A stretch of 64,000 nt of DNA from Parvibaculum sp. (GTDB taxonomy: Bacteria; Pseudomonadota; Alphaproteobacteria; Parvibaculales; Parvibaculaceae): contig NZ_JAHBYN010000001.1 in NCBI RefSeq assembly GCF_019635935.1, positions 2,633,532 to 2,697,531 on the forward strand. The letters are read 5' to 3'. The notes beneath the pieces were generated by a model that saw only the letters and a program-made list of their open reading frames with translations, ran no database searches and was not told the DNA's origin. Shown here in pieces: positions 34,398 to 43,864 of the stretch; positions within the stretch are counted from its first letter, which is position 1; each line of letters starts with the position of its first letter. The position numbers and the translations under genes are program-made.

Positions 34398-35365
34398 GCG
34401 ATCTTCGTGATACAAAGGTAGTCGCATTGGCCGGAGGTGTCGGCGGTGCAAAGCTCGCCGACGGACTTGCCGACTTGCTGTCCGGCAATCTCACCGTCAT
34501 CGTCAACACGGCCGACGATTTCGAGCATATCGGTCTCAGCATATCTCCCGATATCGACACGGTGACCTATACGCTGGCCGGCATTGCCAATCCCGAAACG
34601 GGCTGGGGCGTGGCGAACGAGACGTGGAACTTCCTCGCCCAGCTTGAGAGACTGGGTGGACCTGTCTGGTTCCGGCTCGGAGACAAGGATCTCGCGACGC
34701 ATATACTGCGATCTGAAGAGTTGCGGCTCGGGAGAAGTTTGACGCGGGTCACGCAGGACTTCACCCGCGCGCTTGGCATCGCCGCGCATATCCTTCCGAT
34801 GAGCAATCAACCCGTTCGTTCCTTTGTGAAGACCGAGGAAGGGTTGATGCCCTTTCAGGAATACTTCGTCGGTCGGCACTGCAACGTCGCAATATCCGGT
34901 GTCGTGCTGGAGGGGCTGCAGATAGCGCGGCCGACGCCGGAAGTGTCGCTAGCGCTCGGCGATCCGTCTCTTGGCGCGGTCATCTTCTGTCCGTCAAATC
35001 CCTATGTCAGCATTGGTCCGATTGTCGATATTCCCGGCATGAAGGATTTGCTTCGCGCCTCGTCCGCTCCCGTCGTCGCGGTGTCACCGATCATCGCCGG
35101 TGCGACAGTCAAGGGGCCGGCGGCCAAGATGATGACGGAACTTGGACAGACGCCCGCGGCCGCCGCCGTCGCCGCGATCTATCGGGGCATGATCGACGGA
35201 TTTGTCATTGATGAGGCGGACGGGGATCAGGCAGAAGAAATCCGGAATATGGGAATTGCCGTTTGCGTCGCCCCGACATTGATGCGCGACCGCAATGATC
35301 GAAGCAAGCTGGCGCGGAGATGCATAGAATTTGCGGAAAGCCTGCCGCGCAAAGGCCAGTCATGA
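34394..35365 (+). CDS. cofD: 2-phospho-L-lactate transferase
   Basis: This is a 323-residue protein beginning with ALAGGVGGAKLADGL, then VNTADDFEHIGLSISPDIDTV and GWGVANETW, which fit CofD. It transfers the phospho-lactyl (or related) group from the nucleotide-activated donor to FO to make F420-0 or its dehydro/3-PG form. The gene is overlapped by ATGA on both sides. Confidence 0.94.
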   Translation: MSDLRDTKVVALAGGVGGAKLADGLADLLSGNLTVIVNTADDFEHIGLSISPDIDTVTYTLAGIANPETGWGVANETWNFLAQLERLGGPVWFRLGDKDLATHILRSEELRLGRSLTRVTQDFTRALGIAAHILPMSNQPVRSFVKTEEGLMPFQEYFVGRHCNVAISGVVLEGLQIARPTPEVSLALGDPSLGAVIFCPSNPYVSIGPIVDIPGMKDLLRASSAPVVAVSPIIAGATVKGPAAKMMTELGQTPAAAAVAAIYRGMIDGFVIDEADGDQAEEIRNMGIAVCVAPTLMRDRNDRSKLARRCIEFAESLPRKGQS

Positions 35366-36027
35366 GTTTACAGATTCTCGTTCCCTGCAAGTCATTGAGC
35401 GGCGGCAAGTCGCGGTTGGCGCCGGTGCTCGACGAAGAAGAGCGGCATGCACTGTCCACGTTCCTTCTCGAAAAGACGCTGGCGCTCGCCACCTCGCTCG
35501 TTCCCGCTTCCCGGTGTCATGTCGTTACGGGCGACAGCGAAGTCGTTTACAAGGCGATACGCTTTGGAGTGATGACGATCGTCGACCCTGGAAGTGGATT
35601 GAACGATGCATTGCAGGCAGGACGCAAGTATATAGGCGCCAGGGCGTCGCAGTTCGACCTGCTGGTACTGCCCATCGATCTTCCGATGGCGACGCCGGAA
35701 CTCCTCATGGCATTGACTCAATTGAAGGCCGATGTGGCGATTGTCCCAGACCGCGATCTCGACGGGACTAACGCGCTCTATCTCAACAGACACGCCGCCC
35801 CGGAGTTCAAATTCAAATTCGGGAAGCGCAGCTTCACCGCTCACCACAAGGCAGCGAAAGCCAAGGGGTTCAATGTGATGATATTCGGCAATACGGAACT
35901 GGCCTTTGATCTCGACTTACCCGAACATCTTACCGGGTTGAGAAAGGCAGGCTGTCCAGGCCTGCCGATGCCGAAAGCGAACAATCCGAGACGTCTGGCC
36001 GGAACTTTCACCGGTGCATTGAGGTAG
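35362..36027 (+). CDS. cofC: Phosphoenolpyruvate/phosphoglycerate/phospholactate guanylyltransferase
   Basis: The start at 35362 begins MSLQILVPCKSLSGGKSRLAP, the nucleotide-binding start of CofC/FbiD, and overlaps cofD by ATGA. The 221-residue enzyme activates a three-carbon phosphate with GTP for CofD. In proteobacterial F420 producers I recall the preferred substrate being 3-phosphoglycerate, giving 3PG-F420. It closes the F420 operon and ends 1 bp from the convergent acyl-CoA synthetase. Confidence 0.9.
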   Translation: MSLQILVPCKSLSGGKSRLAPVLDEEERHALSTFLLEKTLALATSLVPASRCHVVTGDSEVVYKAIRFGVMTIVDPGSGLNDALQAGRKYIGARASQFDLLVLPIDLPMATPELLMALTQLKADVAIVPDRDLDGTNALYLNRHAAPEFKFKFGKRSFTAHHKAAKAKGFNVMIFGNTELAFDLDLPEHLTGLRKAGCPGLPMPKANNPRRLAGTFTGALR

Positions 36028-36028
36028 A

Positions 36029-37642
36029 TCACCTGTATTGCAGCTTCTCGCGTTGGCGAAGCGCCGCGCGCTGTATTTTGCCGGTCTGTGTTTTTGGAAG
36101 CGCATCCAGAAATTCGACGGCTCTGGGATATTTGTAGGGAGCCGTCTGGCGTTTCACATGCTCCTGCAGCTCGCGCGCCAGTTCATCAGATGGCGAGACG
36201 CCGTTGCGCAAGACGATGACCGCCTTGACGATCTCGCCGCGTTCCTCATGCGGCGCGCCGATCACCGCGCATTCCTGAACGGCTGGGTGCTCGAGAAGAA
36301 CGTTCTCGATTTCCGAGGGCCCGATCCTGTAGCCGGCAGAGTTGATGATGTCGTCGCGGCGGCCGCGATGGAAGAAGTATCCCTCGGCGTCCCTGATGCC
36401 GCGATCGCCCGTTATGAACCAGCGTCCTTCGACGCCGTCGATGTAACTTTCCTGCGTGCGCGCCTCGTCACGCCAATAGCCGAGCATCATCTGCGGATTG
36501 GGCATGAGGATCGCGATGTCGCCTTCTTCGCCCGCCGGTACGCGCTCGCCGTCGGCGTCGATGATATCGAGGACGGAGCCAGGCGCGGGCAAGCCCATAG
36601 AGCCCTCCTTCATCGGCATGCAGGGATAATTGAGCAAGGTCATCAGCGTTTCGGTTTGCCCGTAGGCTTCCAGGACGGGAACGCCAGTCATGGCATGCCA
36701 GCGCTGACCGACAACGTTGTTTAACGCCTCGCCGGCCGACACTGTGTGGCGCAGATGGCTCAGGTCGCAGGCGCTCGCGTCTTCATTGACGATGCGAAAC
36801 AGTTCGGTACCCGGCGCGCAATAAACTGTGACGCGATATTTCTCGAGAAGGCGCAACCGCTCGGCGGGATCGAACGCGCCTTCATAGAAGAAGACGCAGG
36901 CGCCGCAACTCCACGGGCCGAACAGAATACTCGTGCCTGCCTTGCTCCAGCCAACATCCGCCGTACACCAGATGGTGTCATCGCGCCGCAGATCGAGCCA
37001 GTTGATGGCGGATTCACGCCAGGCGTGGATCGCGCGTGAGGCGTGAAGCACACCCTTGGGCTGGCCGGTCGATCCGCTCGTGTAATAGAGGAGGGCGGCA
37101 TCGTCGGCTTCGACCCGCACGGGCGCGAAATCGTCTCGCCCGTCGGCCATCGCTTTGTCGTAAGTCTCCCAGCCCGGTGCCTCGCCCAGTGCGATGCGGA
37201 CTTTCAAGCTGTCTGCAAGATCCTCGAACTTGGGTGCGTGCTCAGCGCGGGCGAAAACGGCGGTTGCGCCAGCATGCTGCACACGATAGGCGATGTCCTT
37301 GGCCGTCAGCATCTCGATGCAGGGAATGGGAACAGCGCCAAGCTTCAGGCAACCGACGATGGCAACTTGCCATTGCGGGATACGTGGCGTCATGACGATG
37401 ACGCGGTCGCCCTTGCACACGCCCCGTTGTTGCAAGGCTGACGCAAAGCGAGACGACAGCCGTGCCATGTCGGAGAAACTATAACGCTCCTCACATCCCT
37501 GATCGTTGGCCCAGATGAGAGCGAGGCCATCAGCATGCCGCGCAAAATAGTCGACCACGTCGCCGCCAAAATTGAAGGCGGGCGGTATGTTCCACTGAAA
37601 ATTCCGATAGGTTTCGGCATAGTCGGTCATGTTCGGCGTCAT
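36029..37642 (-). CDS. AMP-dependent acyl-CoA synthetase, ACSM/benzoate-CoA ligase-like
   Basis: The start at 37642 (MTPNMTDYAETYRNFQW) has AGAGGT 5 bp upstream; the frame is open from 37777. The 537-residue enzyme has the AMP-binding motif YYTSGSTGQPKG, EAYGQTE, and the C-terminal YRIGPSEIE and PKTQTGKIQR with the catalytic Lys. It activates a carboxylic acid, possibly aromatic or branched, with CoA. Its promoter region is divergent from the hydrolase at 37997 and carries both shared motifs. Confidence 0.9.
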   Translation of the reverse strand: MTPNMTDYAETYRNFQWNIPPAFNFGGDVVDYFARHADGLALIWANDQGCEERYSFSDMARLSSRFASALQQRGVCKGDRVIVMTPRIPQWQVAIVGCLKLGAVPIPCIEMLTAKDIAYRVQHAGATAVFARAEHAPKFEDLADSLKVRIALGEAPGWETYDKAMADGRDDFAPVRVEADDAALLYYTSGSTGQPKGVLHASRAIHAWRESAINWLDLRRDDTIWCTADVGWSKAGTSILFGPWSCGACVFFYEGAFDPAERLRLLEKYRVTVYCAPGTELFRIVNEDASACDLSHLRHTVSAGEALNNVVGQRWHAMTGVPVLEAYGQTETLMTLLNYPCMPMKEGSMGLPAPGSVLDIIDADGERVPAGEEGDIAILMPNPQMMLGYWRDEARTQESYIDGVEGRWFITGDRGIRDAEGYFFHRGRRDDIINSAGYRIGPSEIENVLLEHPAVQECAVIGAPHEERGEIVKAVIVLRNGVSPSDELARELQEHVKRQTAPYKYPRAVEFLDALPKTQTGKIQRAALRQREKLQYR

Positions 37643-37818
37643 GCTGACCTCTTGCTTTCTTGCTTCCATCTTTGGAAAGTGCCCCGATGCCGAGGGCGGC
37701 ATCGGGGCAAGTGCCGCATCCGAGGGGAGGGTCCCGGAGGGCGGGAGGCGCGATTCAAGACATGTTCGCCACGTCATCTTTAAGTGTACGGCCGGTCAGC
37801 AAACAAGCGCCATAAGGC

Positions 37819-37844
37819 GGCTATCTTCTATCGCGTTTTGATAT
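37819..37844. promoter_or_regulatory. Dyad regulatory motif, copy 2 (divergent synthetase/hydrolase)
   Basis: These 26 bases are identical to the start of copy 1 at 27529, again with core TATCGCGTTTTGATA. The site lies between the acyl-CoA synthetase (minus) and the hydrolase (plus). Confidence 0.65.
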
Positions 37845-37905
37845 GGAGAGCGGCGTGGATGGTATGTTTCGATTTTCGCACGTCCCAGTGGACATGAACG
37901 CTTCG

Positions 37906-37960
37906 TTCTAGCTGTTATGCAGCTTGGTGCAATTGACTGGCATCGACCCTCATCTACGTT
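37906..37960 (+). promoter_or_regulatory. Activator-box promoter, copy C
   Basis: TTCTAGCTGTTATGC is followed, 27 bp after its start, by TTGACT (37933-37938), 16 bp, and TACGTT (37955-37960). The arrangement is the same as copy B and about 65 bp are alignable between them. It drives the hydrolase and ring-cleavage genes that follow. Confidence 0.65.
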
Positions 37961-37996
37961 TGCCCGACTGTTAAGTTTCTGGTTTGGGGCGGATGA

Positions 37997-38845
37997 ATGA
38001 GTTTCTGGACGAATCTGAATACGCTGGACTTCAAGCTTTCGCGGACGCGTGCAAACGGATTGCAGACGCGGTTCTTCGAAGCGGGGAAAGGTGAAAATAC
38101 CATCCTTTTTCTCCACGGGCTGAACGGTCACCTTGACGTCTTCGCGCGCAATTTCGCGGCGCATGCCGCGCATTACCACGTTCTTGCTATGGACATGATC
38201 GGTCACGGCTATAGTGATAAACCGGACCATGACTACGAGATCAAACACTACATCGATCACGTGCTCGGCTTTCTCGATGTCATGGGCGTCAAGAAGGCGA
38301 GCCTCGTAGGCACATCGCTCGGCGGCTGGGTATCCGCACGCATGGGCGCACGTCATCCAGATCGCGTCTCCAGCATTTCGCTGGTCAGCAGCGGCGGGCT
38401 GACGGCCTATCCGCACGTCATGAATCAGTTGAGTGCACTCGGCAGCAAGGCGACGACGGGCTTGGAAGGACTGCGCGCGCGTCTCGAATTCGTCGTCAAG
38501 GACAAGGATTCGATTTCCGAAGATTTGCTCGATTCTCGGTGGAACATCTATCAGCAACCCGACTACCAAAAGATGCTACCGCATATTCTTTGCCTGCAGA
38601 ATATGGAAATCCGCATGCGCAATCTTCTGACGGTCGAAGAACTCGGCATGGTCAAGGCGCCGGCGCTCGTGCTCTGGACGAAAGACGATCCAACCGCGAG
38701 CATCGAAGACGGTCAGAAGTATGCGGACGCGCTTCCGAATTCGGAGTTCGTCGTCTTCGACAAATCGGGCCACATGCCGCAATACGAAGAGGCCGAACGC
38801 TTCAATCGCGTTCACCTGGAATTTCTCAAGAAGGCCGGTCTCTAA
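37997..38845 (+). CDS. Alpha/beta hydrolase, meta-cleavage product hydrolase-like
   Basis: This is a 282-residue hydrolase. The nucleophile Ser is in GTSLGGW, the oxyanion region is LFLHGLNGH, the acid is in WTKDDPT, and the His is in KSGHMPQYEEAERFN, the classic MhpC/BphD/HsaD layout that hydrolyses C-C bonds in ring-cleavage products. It is followed by the homogentisate dioxygenase gene, so it probably cuts the cleavage product of that or of the related enzyme. That it replaces the usual isomerase and fumarylacetoacetase is inference. Confidence 0.85.
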   Translation: MSFWTNLNTLDFKLSRTRANGLQTRFFEAGKGENTILFLHGLNGHLDVFARNFAAHAAHYHVLAMDMIGHGYSDKPDHDYEIKHYIDHVLGFLDVMGVKKASLVGTSLGGWVSARMGARHPDRVSSISLVSSGGLTAYPHVMNQLSALGSKATTGLEGLRARLEFVVKDKDSISEDLLDSRWNIYQQPDYQKMLPHILCLQNMEIRMRNLLTVEELGMVKAPALVLWTKDDPTASIEDGQKYADALPNSEFVVFDKSGHMPQYEEAERFNRVHLEFLKKAGL

Positions 38846-39005
38846 ACCGGCGAAGCCGAATTTGGCTCGCTCACGCCGACAGATCGGCAATCGCACTACC
38901 GCACTTTTCTTTCCGGGATGGACGGCGAGGGAATTATGCGCAGCATGGTGCATGCCGCGACGGACCCCGGACAAGCGAGTGTAATCCATGGGAGGAGACG
39001 CGACG

Positions 39006-40328
39006 ATGAGTGGAGATGTGGGCGACATTAAGGCCAATGAGATTCGCTATATTTCCGGGTTTGGAAATGAGCACGCGAGCGAGGCTCTGCCGGGCGCTTT
39101 GCCAATCGGGCAAAACTCACCACAGCGGGTGCCATACGGGCTTTATGCCGAACAGATCACCGGCACCGCTTTTACCGTGCCGCGCGCGGAAAACCAGCGC
39201 ACATGGCTCTATCGAATCCGGCCGACCGTCAAGCACAAGACGTTTCAAAAAATTGACCGGGGCCTTTGGCGGACGGCGCCGTTGCGAGAATTCGAGCTGA
39301 CTCCAAACCGCATGCGCTGGGAGCCAATCGAACTTTCCGTCGAGGCGGTCGACTTTGTGCAGGGCATGCGGACCGTCGTCGCCAACGGCGATCCGGAACA
39401 GCGCGTCGGAGCGGCCATCCACATCTACACCGCGACGAAGTCGATGGAGAATCGGGCTTTCGCCAATCATGAGGGCGAATTCGTCATCGTGCCCTATTCG
39501 GGGTCAATGCGGATCGTGACCGAACTCGGCATTCTGGACATAGGGGTGGGCGAGATCGCGCTGATCCCCCGCGCCGTGAAATTCCGAGTCGAGCTTCCCG
39601 ATGGTCCTTCGCAAGGTTTTGTCTGCGAGAACTACGGCCAGCCGATGCATCTGCCTGAACTCGGCCCGCTCGGCGGTAGCGGCATGACCAACCCGCGCGA
39701 TTTTCTTGCGCCTGTGGCGCGCTACGAAAACAGAGACGAACCTAGTGAGGTCGTCGTCAAGTTCGGCGGCAATCTCTGGTCTTGCGAAATCGGCCACTCG
39801 CCCTTCGACGTCGTCGCGTGGCACGGCACTCAGGTACCTTACAAATATAATCTGCTGCATTTCAACGTCGTGAACTCGGTCAGCTTCGACCATACGGACC
39901 CGTCGATCTTTACGATCCTGACGTCCGCGTCCGGCCTACCGGGCACGGCGAACGTCGAATTCGTTGCTTTCCCGCCACGCTGGATCGTGGGCGAACACAC
40001 ATTCCGCCCACCCTGGTTCCACCGCAACGTCATGTCCGAATTCGTCGGCATGATTCAAGGTACCTCGGAATCTCGCGCTCATGCTTTCCCTCCGGGTGCC
40101 CACACGCTGCACAATTCCATGGCCGCGCACGGGCCGGACCCGATGGTCTTCGAGAAGGCAACGGCGGCGGAGCTGAAACCAGAGCGGCTCGAGGGCATCT
40201 TGGCGCTGTTCGAGTCGCGCTTTCCCTTCCGCGTCGCCAAGAGCGCGGTCGAGAGCAAGGGTCTGCTGTCCGGCTATGACGGAAACTGGGATGGCCTGAA
40301 AAAGCATTTCTCACCACATCAGTCGTAA
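39006..40328 (+). CDS. hmgA: Homogentisate 1,2-dioxygenase
   Basis: The start at 39006 is preferred because GGGAGGAG precedes it by about 8 bp; the frame opens at 38988. The 440-residue protein begins with the family signature YISGFGNEHASEALPGALP and carries the iron ligands in PWFHRNVMSEFVGM (His and Glu) and the AAHGPDP His. It opens the ring of homogentisate or an alkylated analogue between C1 and C2. No maleylacetoacetate isomerase or fumarylacetoacetase gene lies nearby, which would be expected in a normal tyrosine pathway. Confidence 0.93.
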   Translation: MSGDVGDIKANEIRYISGFGNEHASEALPGALPIGQNSPQRVPYGLYAEQITGTAFTVPRAENQRTWLYRIRPTVKHKTFQKIDRGLWRTAPLREFELTPNRMRWEPIELSVEAVDFVQGMRTVVANGDPEQRVGAAIHIYTATKSMENRAFANHEGEFVIVPYSGSMRIVTELGILDIGVGEIALIPRAVKFRVELPDGPSQGFVCENYGQPMHLPELGPLGGSGMTNPRDFLAPVARYENRDEPSEVVVKFGGNLWSCEIGHSPFDVVAWHGTQVPYKYNLLHFNVVNSVSFDHTDPSIFTILTSASGLPGTANVEFVAFPPRWIVGEHTFRPPWFHRNVMSEFVGMIQGTSESRAHAFPPGAHTLHNSMAAHGPDPMVFEKATAAELKPERLEGILALFESRFPFRVAKSAVESKGLLSGYDGNWDGLKKHFSPHQS

Positions 40329-40415
40329 GAGCTGAGGCCGACAACAGAACTTCCATAGCCGCGCGATGATGAGCCCGTCCAACGACAGCGCTGCGGATTC
40401 AGAGGGAAAAGACAG

Positions 40416-41663
40416 ATGACGACTGACGCAATCAAGAAACCGAAATCGGAAGCAAGCGCGATGAACCAGGCTGATCGCATGCGCGCGGCGAGGAGCCTCA
40501 TTCCTCTCATCCAAGCAGAAGCGGATGAGGGAGAACGTCTGACCCACATAACCGACACGGTGGTTGCCGCGATCCGGGAAGCAGGTTTTTTCCACATGCT
40601 GCAGCCCAGGGAACTCGGCGGTGCGCAGCTTTCTTATCTTGATGCGATGGAGGTCGCCGAGCTGATGGCTTGGGCTGACGGTTCGACGGGCTGGTATGTG
40701 ATGGTAGGCAACGCGATCGCCGCGTCCCTCGGCGCCTACCTCCCGGAGCAGGGTGCACAGGAAATCTACGGTGACGAGCCACTCACAATGGCGGCCGGAC
40801 AAGGTGTGCCGCGCGGTCAAGCGCGCCGCGTCGAGGGCGGCTACATGATTCAGGGCCCGTGGAGCTATGGCAGCACCATCTATCACGCCGAATACATTCA
40901 TGCCGGATGCATCGTCATGGAAAACGGCAAGCCGAAGATAGACAACAGCGGCGCGCCGGAGGCCATTGTCACGCATTTCCACAAGAACGATGTCGAACTC
41001 AAGGGAAACTGGGACACGCTCGGGCTCCGGGGGACGGGCAGCTACGACTACAATGTAAAGGGAAAGGAACTCTTCGTTCCCGATCATATGTGTTACGCCT
41101 TCGTCGGAATTCCGCCGCAGCGCGGCGGCAATCAGTATTCGATCGGCATCGTCGGCTTTACCTCATGGTGTCACACGGCTTGGGCGCTCGGCGTGGTGCG
41201 TCGCTCGCTGGACGAGGTTGTCAAGCTCGCGCCTGCCAAAGCCAGTGTCTTCGGTGCGCTTGGTGATGGCGCTTTCTTCAAGCATTCCTATGCGCAAGCG
41301 GAATCGAAATTCCGTTCCGCGCGCGCCTTCGTTCACGACGTTTGGGGCGACCTCAGCGAGACGCTGGATCGTGGCGACCCTGCGACGGTCGAGCAGATAT
41401 CGCTCATCCGCATGGCGATGCGGCACATTCACGACGTCGGCTCTGAAGTTACGAACTTCGCCTATCGCAACGGCGGCGGCGTGGCGCTTCGACCGAGCTT
41501 GCTCCAGCGTGCTTACCGCGACATGCATACGGGCACGCAGCATGTTCTCCTGTCAGACCAGATCTATCAGGAATGCGCTCGCGTGCTGCTCGGTATGACT
41601 GGCAGGAATGCGCGCTGGGCCGGCTTCAGTGTTGTCGATGACGGGCCGAAGGAGGCCAAGTGA
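40416..41663 (+). CDS. Two-component flavin monooxygenase, HsaA/IacA-like
   Basis: This 415-residue protein has an acyl-CoA-dehydrogenase fold (REAGFFHMLQPRELGGAQLSYLDAMEV; WADGSTGWYVMVGN; WDTLGLRGTGSYDYNV), as in the oxygenase components of 3-HSA hydroxylase HsaA, indole-acetate monooxygenase IacA and p-hydroxyphenylacetate hydroxylase C2. Such enzymes take reduced flavin from a separate reductase; the flavin reductase at 28633 is a candidate. It would hydroxylate the ring to prepare a hydroquinone-type substrate for the dioxygenase. Confidence 0.85.
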   Translation: MTTDAIKKPKSEASAMNQADRMRAARSLIPLIQAEADEGERLTHITDTVVAAIREAGFFHMLQPRELGGAQLSYLDAMEVAELMAWADGSTGWYVMVGNAIAASLGAYLPEQGAQEIYGDEPLTMAAGQGVPRGQARRVEGGYMIQGPWSYGSTIYHAEYIHAGCIVMENGKPKIDNSGAPEAIVTHFHKNDVELKGNWDTLGLRGTGSYDYNVKGKELFVPDHMCYAFVGIPPQRGGNQYSIGIVGFTSWCHTAWALGVVRRSLDEVVKLAPAKASVFGALGDGAFFKHSYAQAESKFRSARAFVHDVWGDLSETLDRGDPATVEQISLIRMAMRHIHDVGSEVTNFAYRNGGGVALRPSLLQRAYRDMHTGTQHVLLSDQIYQECARVLLGMTGRNARWAGFSVVDDGPKEAK

Positions 41664-42526
41664 TGGGTGCTCCGGTCGCAACGCTCTCAACGCGTATTGT
41701 CGCCGAAGGTCTCGTCTTCGGCGAGGGGCCGCGTTGGCACGATGGTCGCCTCTGGGTCTCTGACATGCTCGGCGGCAAGGTTGTGGCTCTGGACGAGAAC
41801 GGACGTCTGGAGGAAGTAGCCGCTGTGCCGCAGGGCGCGTCGGGCCTCGGCTGGCTTCCCGACGGCCGCATGATCGTCGTCTCGATGGCCGACGCCAAGC
41901 TCCTTGCGTTTAAGAACGGCGTCGGCGAAGTCTATGCCGATCTGAGCCTCAGCCGCGGCACGCCGAACGACATGGCGGTCGACAGGCGCGGACGCGCCTA
42001 TGTAGGCAATGCGGGCTGCAATTTGTTCGCCGGCGCGATTGAACCCAATCCGACGAATCTCATCCTGGTGGACAATGGCTGCACACGCGAAGTTGCGGAT
42101 GGTCTGGTCTTCCCTAACGGCATGGCAATCGCGCCGGATGGCGCTACGCTGATTGTGGCGGAGACCTTTGCGCATCGGCTGACGGCCTTCGATATTGATC
42201 GCGAGGATGGATCGCTCTCGAGCAGGCGCGTCTTCGCCGACCTCGGTAAACGAACGCCGGACGGCATATGCATGGATGCGGAAGGCGCCATCTGGGTCGC
42301 CTCGGCGGAAACGAGCGAATTCTTGCGCGTAGACGACGGCGGAGAAGTAACCCATATCGTCGAAACGGGCGGTCGCTTTGCCACCGCCTGCGTAACGGGC
42401 GGACGGGATCGGCGCTCGCTATTCATGATAACGGCTCACATGACGCCGGAACTCTTTGCCAGGAGAGAAACCACCGCACGCATCGAGGTTGCCGATCTCG
42501 ATGTGGCCGGCGCCGGTACTCCGTAA
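41663..42526 (+). CDS. SMP-30/gluconolactonase-like hydrolase
   Basis: The ATG at 41663 overlaps the monooxygenase stop as TGATG. The 287-residue beta-propeller has FGEGPRWHDGRLWVSDM (metal-binding Glu), NDMAVDRRG and PDGICMDAEGAIWVA, the standard SMP-30 metal and substrate loops. The family opens lactones. In this cluster it may hydrolyse a lactone formed after ring oxidation. Confidence 0.85.
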   Translation: MGAPVATLSTRIVAEGLVFGEGPRWHDGRLWVSDMLGGKVVALDENGRLEEVAAVPQGASGLGWLPDGRMIVVSMADAKLLAFKNGVGEVYADLSLSRGTPNDMAVDRRGRAYVGNAGCNLFAGAIEPNPTNLILVDNGCTREVADGLVFPNGMAIAPDGATLIVAETFAHRLTAFDIDREDGSLSSRRVFADLGKRTPDGICMDAEGAIWVASAETSEFLRVDDGGEVTHIVETGGRFATACVTGGRDRRSLFMITAHMTPELFARRETTARIEVADLDVAGAGTP

Positions 42527-42580
42527 GCCGTAGTCCATCCCGCAACAGCGATCTTCGTATCCGAACAAGAGACAAAGAAA

Positions 42581-43864
42581 ATGTCGAGTATGCAAAAGCG
42601 CCCGGAGAGCGGGAGCCTTCAAAATCCCCAAAGTGCGAATTTCCGCATGTCCGATCTGCCGGACGAAATTGAGGTCACGCTTGTCAACCTCGTCGCGGAG
42701 GACGGTGCCCCCTCCAAGGGCGTTCTGTATCGGTTGAAGGGAAAGCGGCCTAAGGTTGGCGTTCACCTTATGCATCCGCGCACGGACCAGACGCAGAACT
42801 ACAACATTATTCCGCTGGCGCTTGCGGGCTATGCCGTACTCGGCCGCGCCAGCCGTTGGCCCAACAACGATGTCGCGACAATCCATGAATTGCTGCTGCT
42901 CGACGTCGCGGCCGGCGTTAAAATTCTTCACGAGCAAGGTTGCGAGAAGGTCATTCTGCTCGGCAATAGTGGCGGCGGCTCGCTGGCGGCTTTCTACCAG
43001 GCACAGGCCACGGCTGCCGTTGGAAAGCGGCTGACGCATACGCCCGCAGGCGATCCGGTCGATCTTAACAAGTTCAATCTGCCGCCGGCGCAGGGCATTG
43101 TTATCGTGGGCGGGCATATCGGCCAGGGCCTGCTGCTTGGCAAGATGATCGATCCTTCGGTTGTGGACGAAAACGATCCCACTTCCGTCGATCCGGAACT
43201 CGACATATACGATCCGCGCAACGGCTTCAGAACGCCGCCCGAGTCCAGCAAGTTCAGTGGAGAATTCTTAACGCGGTATCGTGCGGCGCAGTTGGAGCGA
43301 GTGCGTCGTCTCGATGCCAAGGCGCGCGGAATGATAAATGCGCAACGCGATGCAGTCGAGCTGGCGAAAAAAGCCGACGGCGAGACGAAGCTGCGACTAC
43401 AACGCGTCGCTAAAGCAGGTTGGCACATGATCGTCTACAGGACGACCGCCGATCCGGCCTATACAGATCTCAGCATCGATTCCGACGACCGCGTCGTCTA
43501 TACCTATGTCGGGCCGCAGCCTCATCTCGAGAACTATGGCGAGAACGGCTTCGCGCGCTATCTGACACCCCGCGCATGGTTGAGCACATGGAGCGCCCTG
43601 TCGAGCAATGCGCGCACCATCGACAATCTGGCGCGCATTCGTGAGCCGCTTCTCATCGTTCACTATGCGGGCGATTCTGGCACACGCACGAGCGAGGTTC
43701 ACGAAATGATCGAGCGTTCGGTCTCCACGGACAAGCAGCTCCACCACGTTGAGAAGGTCGATCACTACGGCTTCACGATTTTGCCCGGCGCTACTTTTGG
43801 TCCACGTTCGACTTTGGGAACCGACAAGGTCGTATCCTGGATGCGCGAAAAGTTCCCGGTCTAA
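42581..43864 (+). CDS. Alpha/beta hydrolase of an uncharacterised family (member 1)
   Basis: This is a 427-residue protein with nucleophile Ser in GNSGGGS and an extended region between the nucleophile and the C-terminal acid and His (VDHYGFTI). A second member with the same layout lies at 53492: they share [19 protein letters not shown] and a WLSxWS segment. The reaction is unknown; amide, ester or C-C hydrolysis are possible. It ends the operon that starts at 37997. Confidence 0.75.
   Translation: MSSMQKRPESGSLQNPQSANFRMSDLPDEIEVTLVNLVAEDGAPSKGVLYRLKGKRPKVGVHLMHPRTDQTQNYNIIPLALAGYAVLGRASRWPNNDVATIHELLLLDVAAGVKILHEQGCEKVILLGNSGGGSLAAFYQAQATAAVGKRLTHTPAGDPVDLNKFNLPPAQGIVIVGGHIGQGLLLGKMIDPSVVDENDPTSVDPELDIYDPRNGFRTPPESSKFSGEFLTRYRAAQLERVRRLDAKARGMINAQRDAVELAKKADGETKLRLQRVAKAGWHMIVYRTTADPAYTDLSIDSDDRVVYTYVGPQPHLENYGENGFARYLTPRAWLSTWSALSSNARTIDNLARIREPLLIVHYAGDSGTRTSEVHEMIERSVSTDKQLHHVEKVDHYGFTILPGATFGPRSTLGTDKVVSWMREKFPV

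Noticed and set aside
39006..40328. Ordinary tyrosine catabolism as explanation for the cluster
   Set aside because: No maleylacetoacetate isomerase, fumarylacetoacetase or 4-hydroxyphenylpyruvate dioxygenase gene is nearby, and the surrounding genes do not belong to that pathway.
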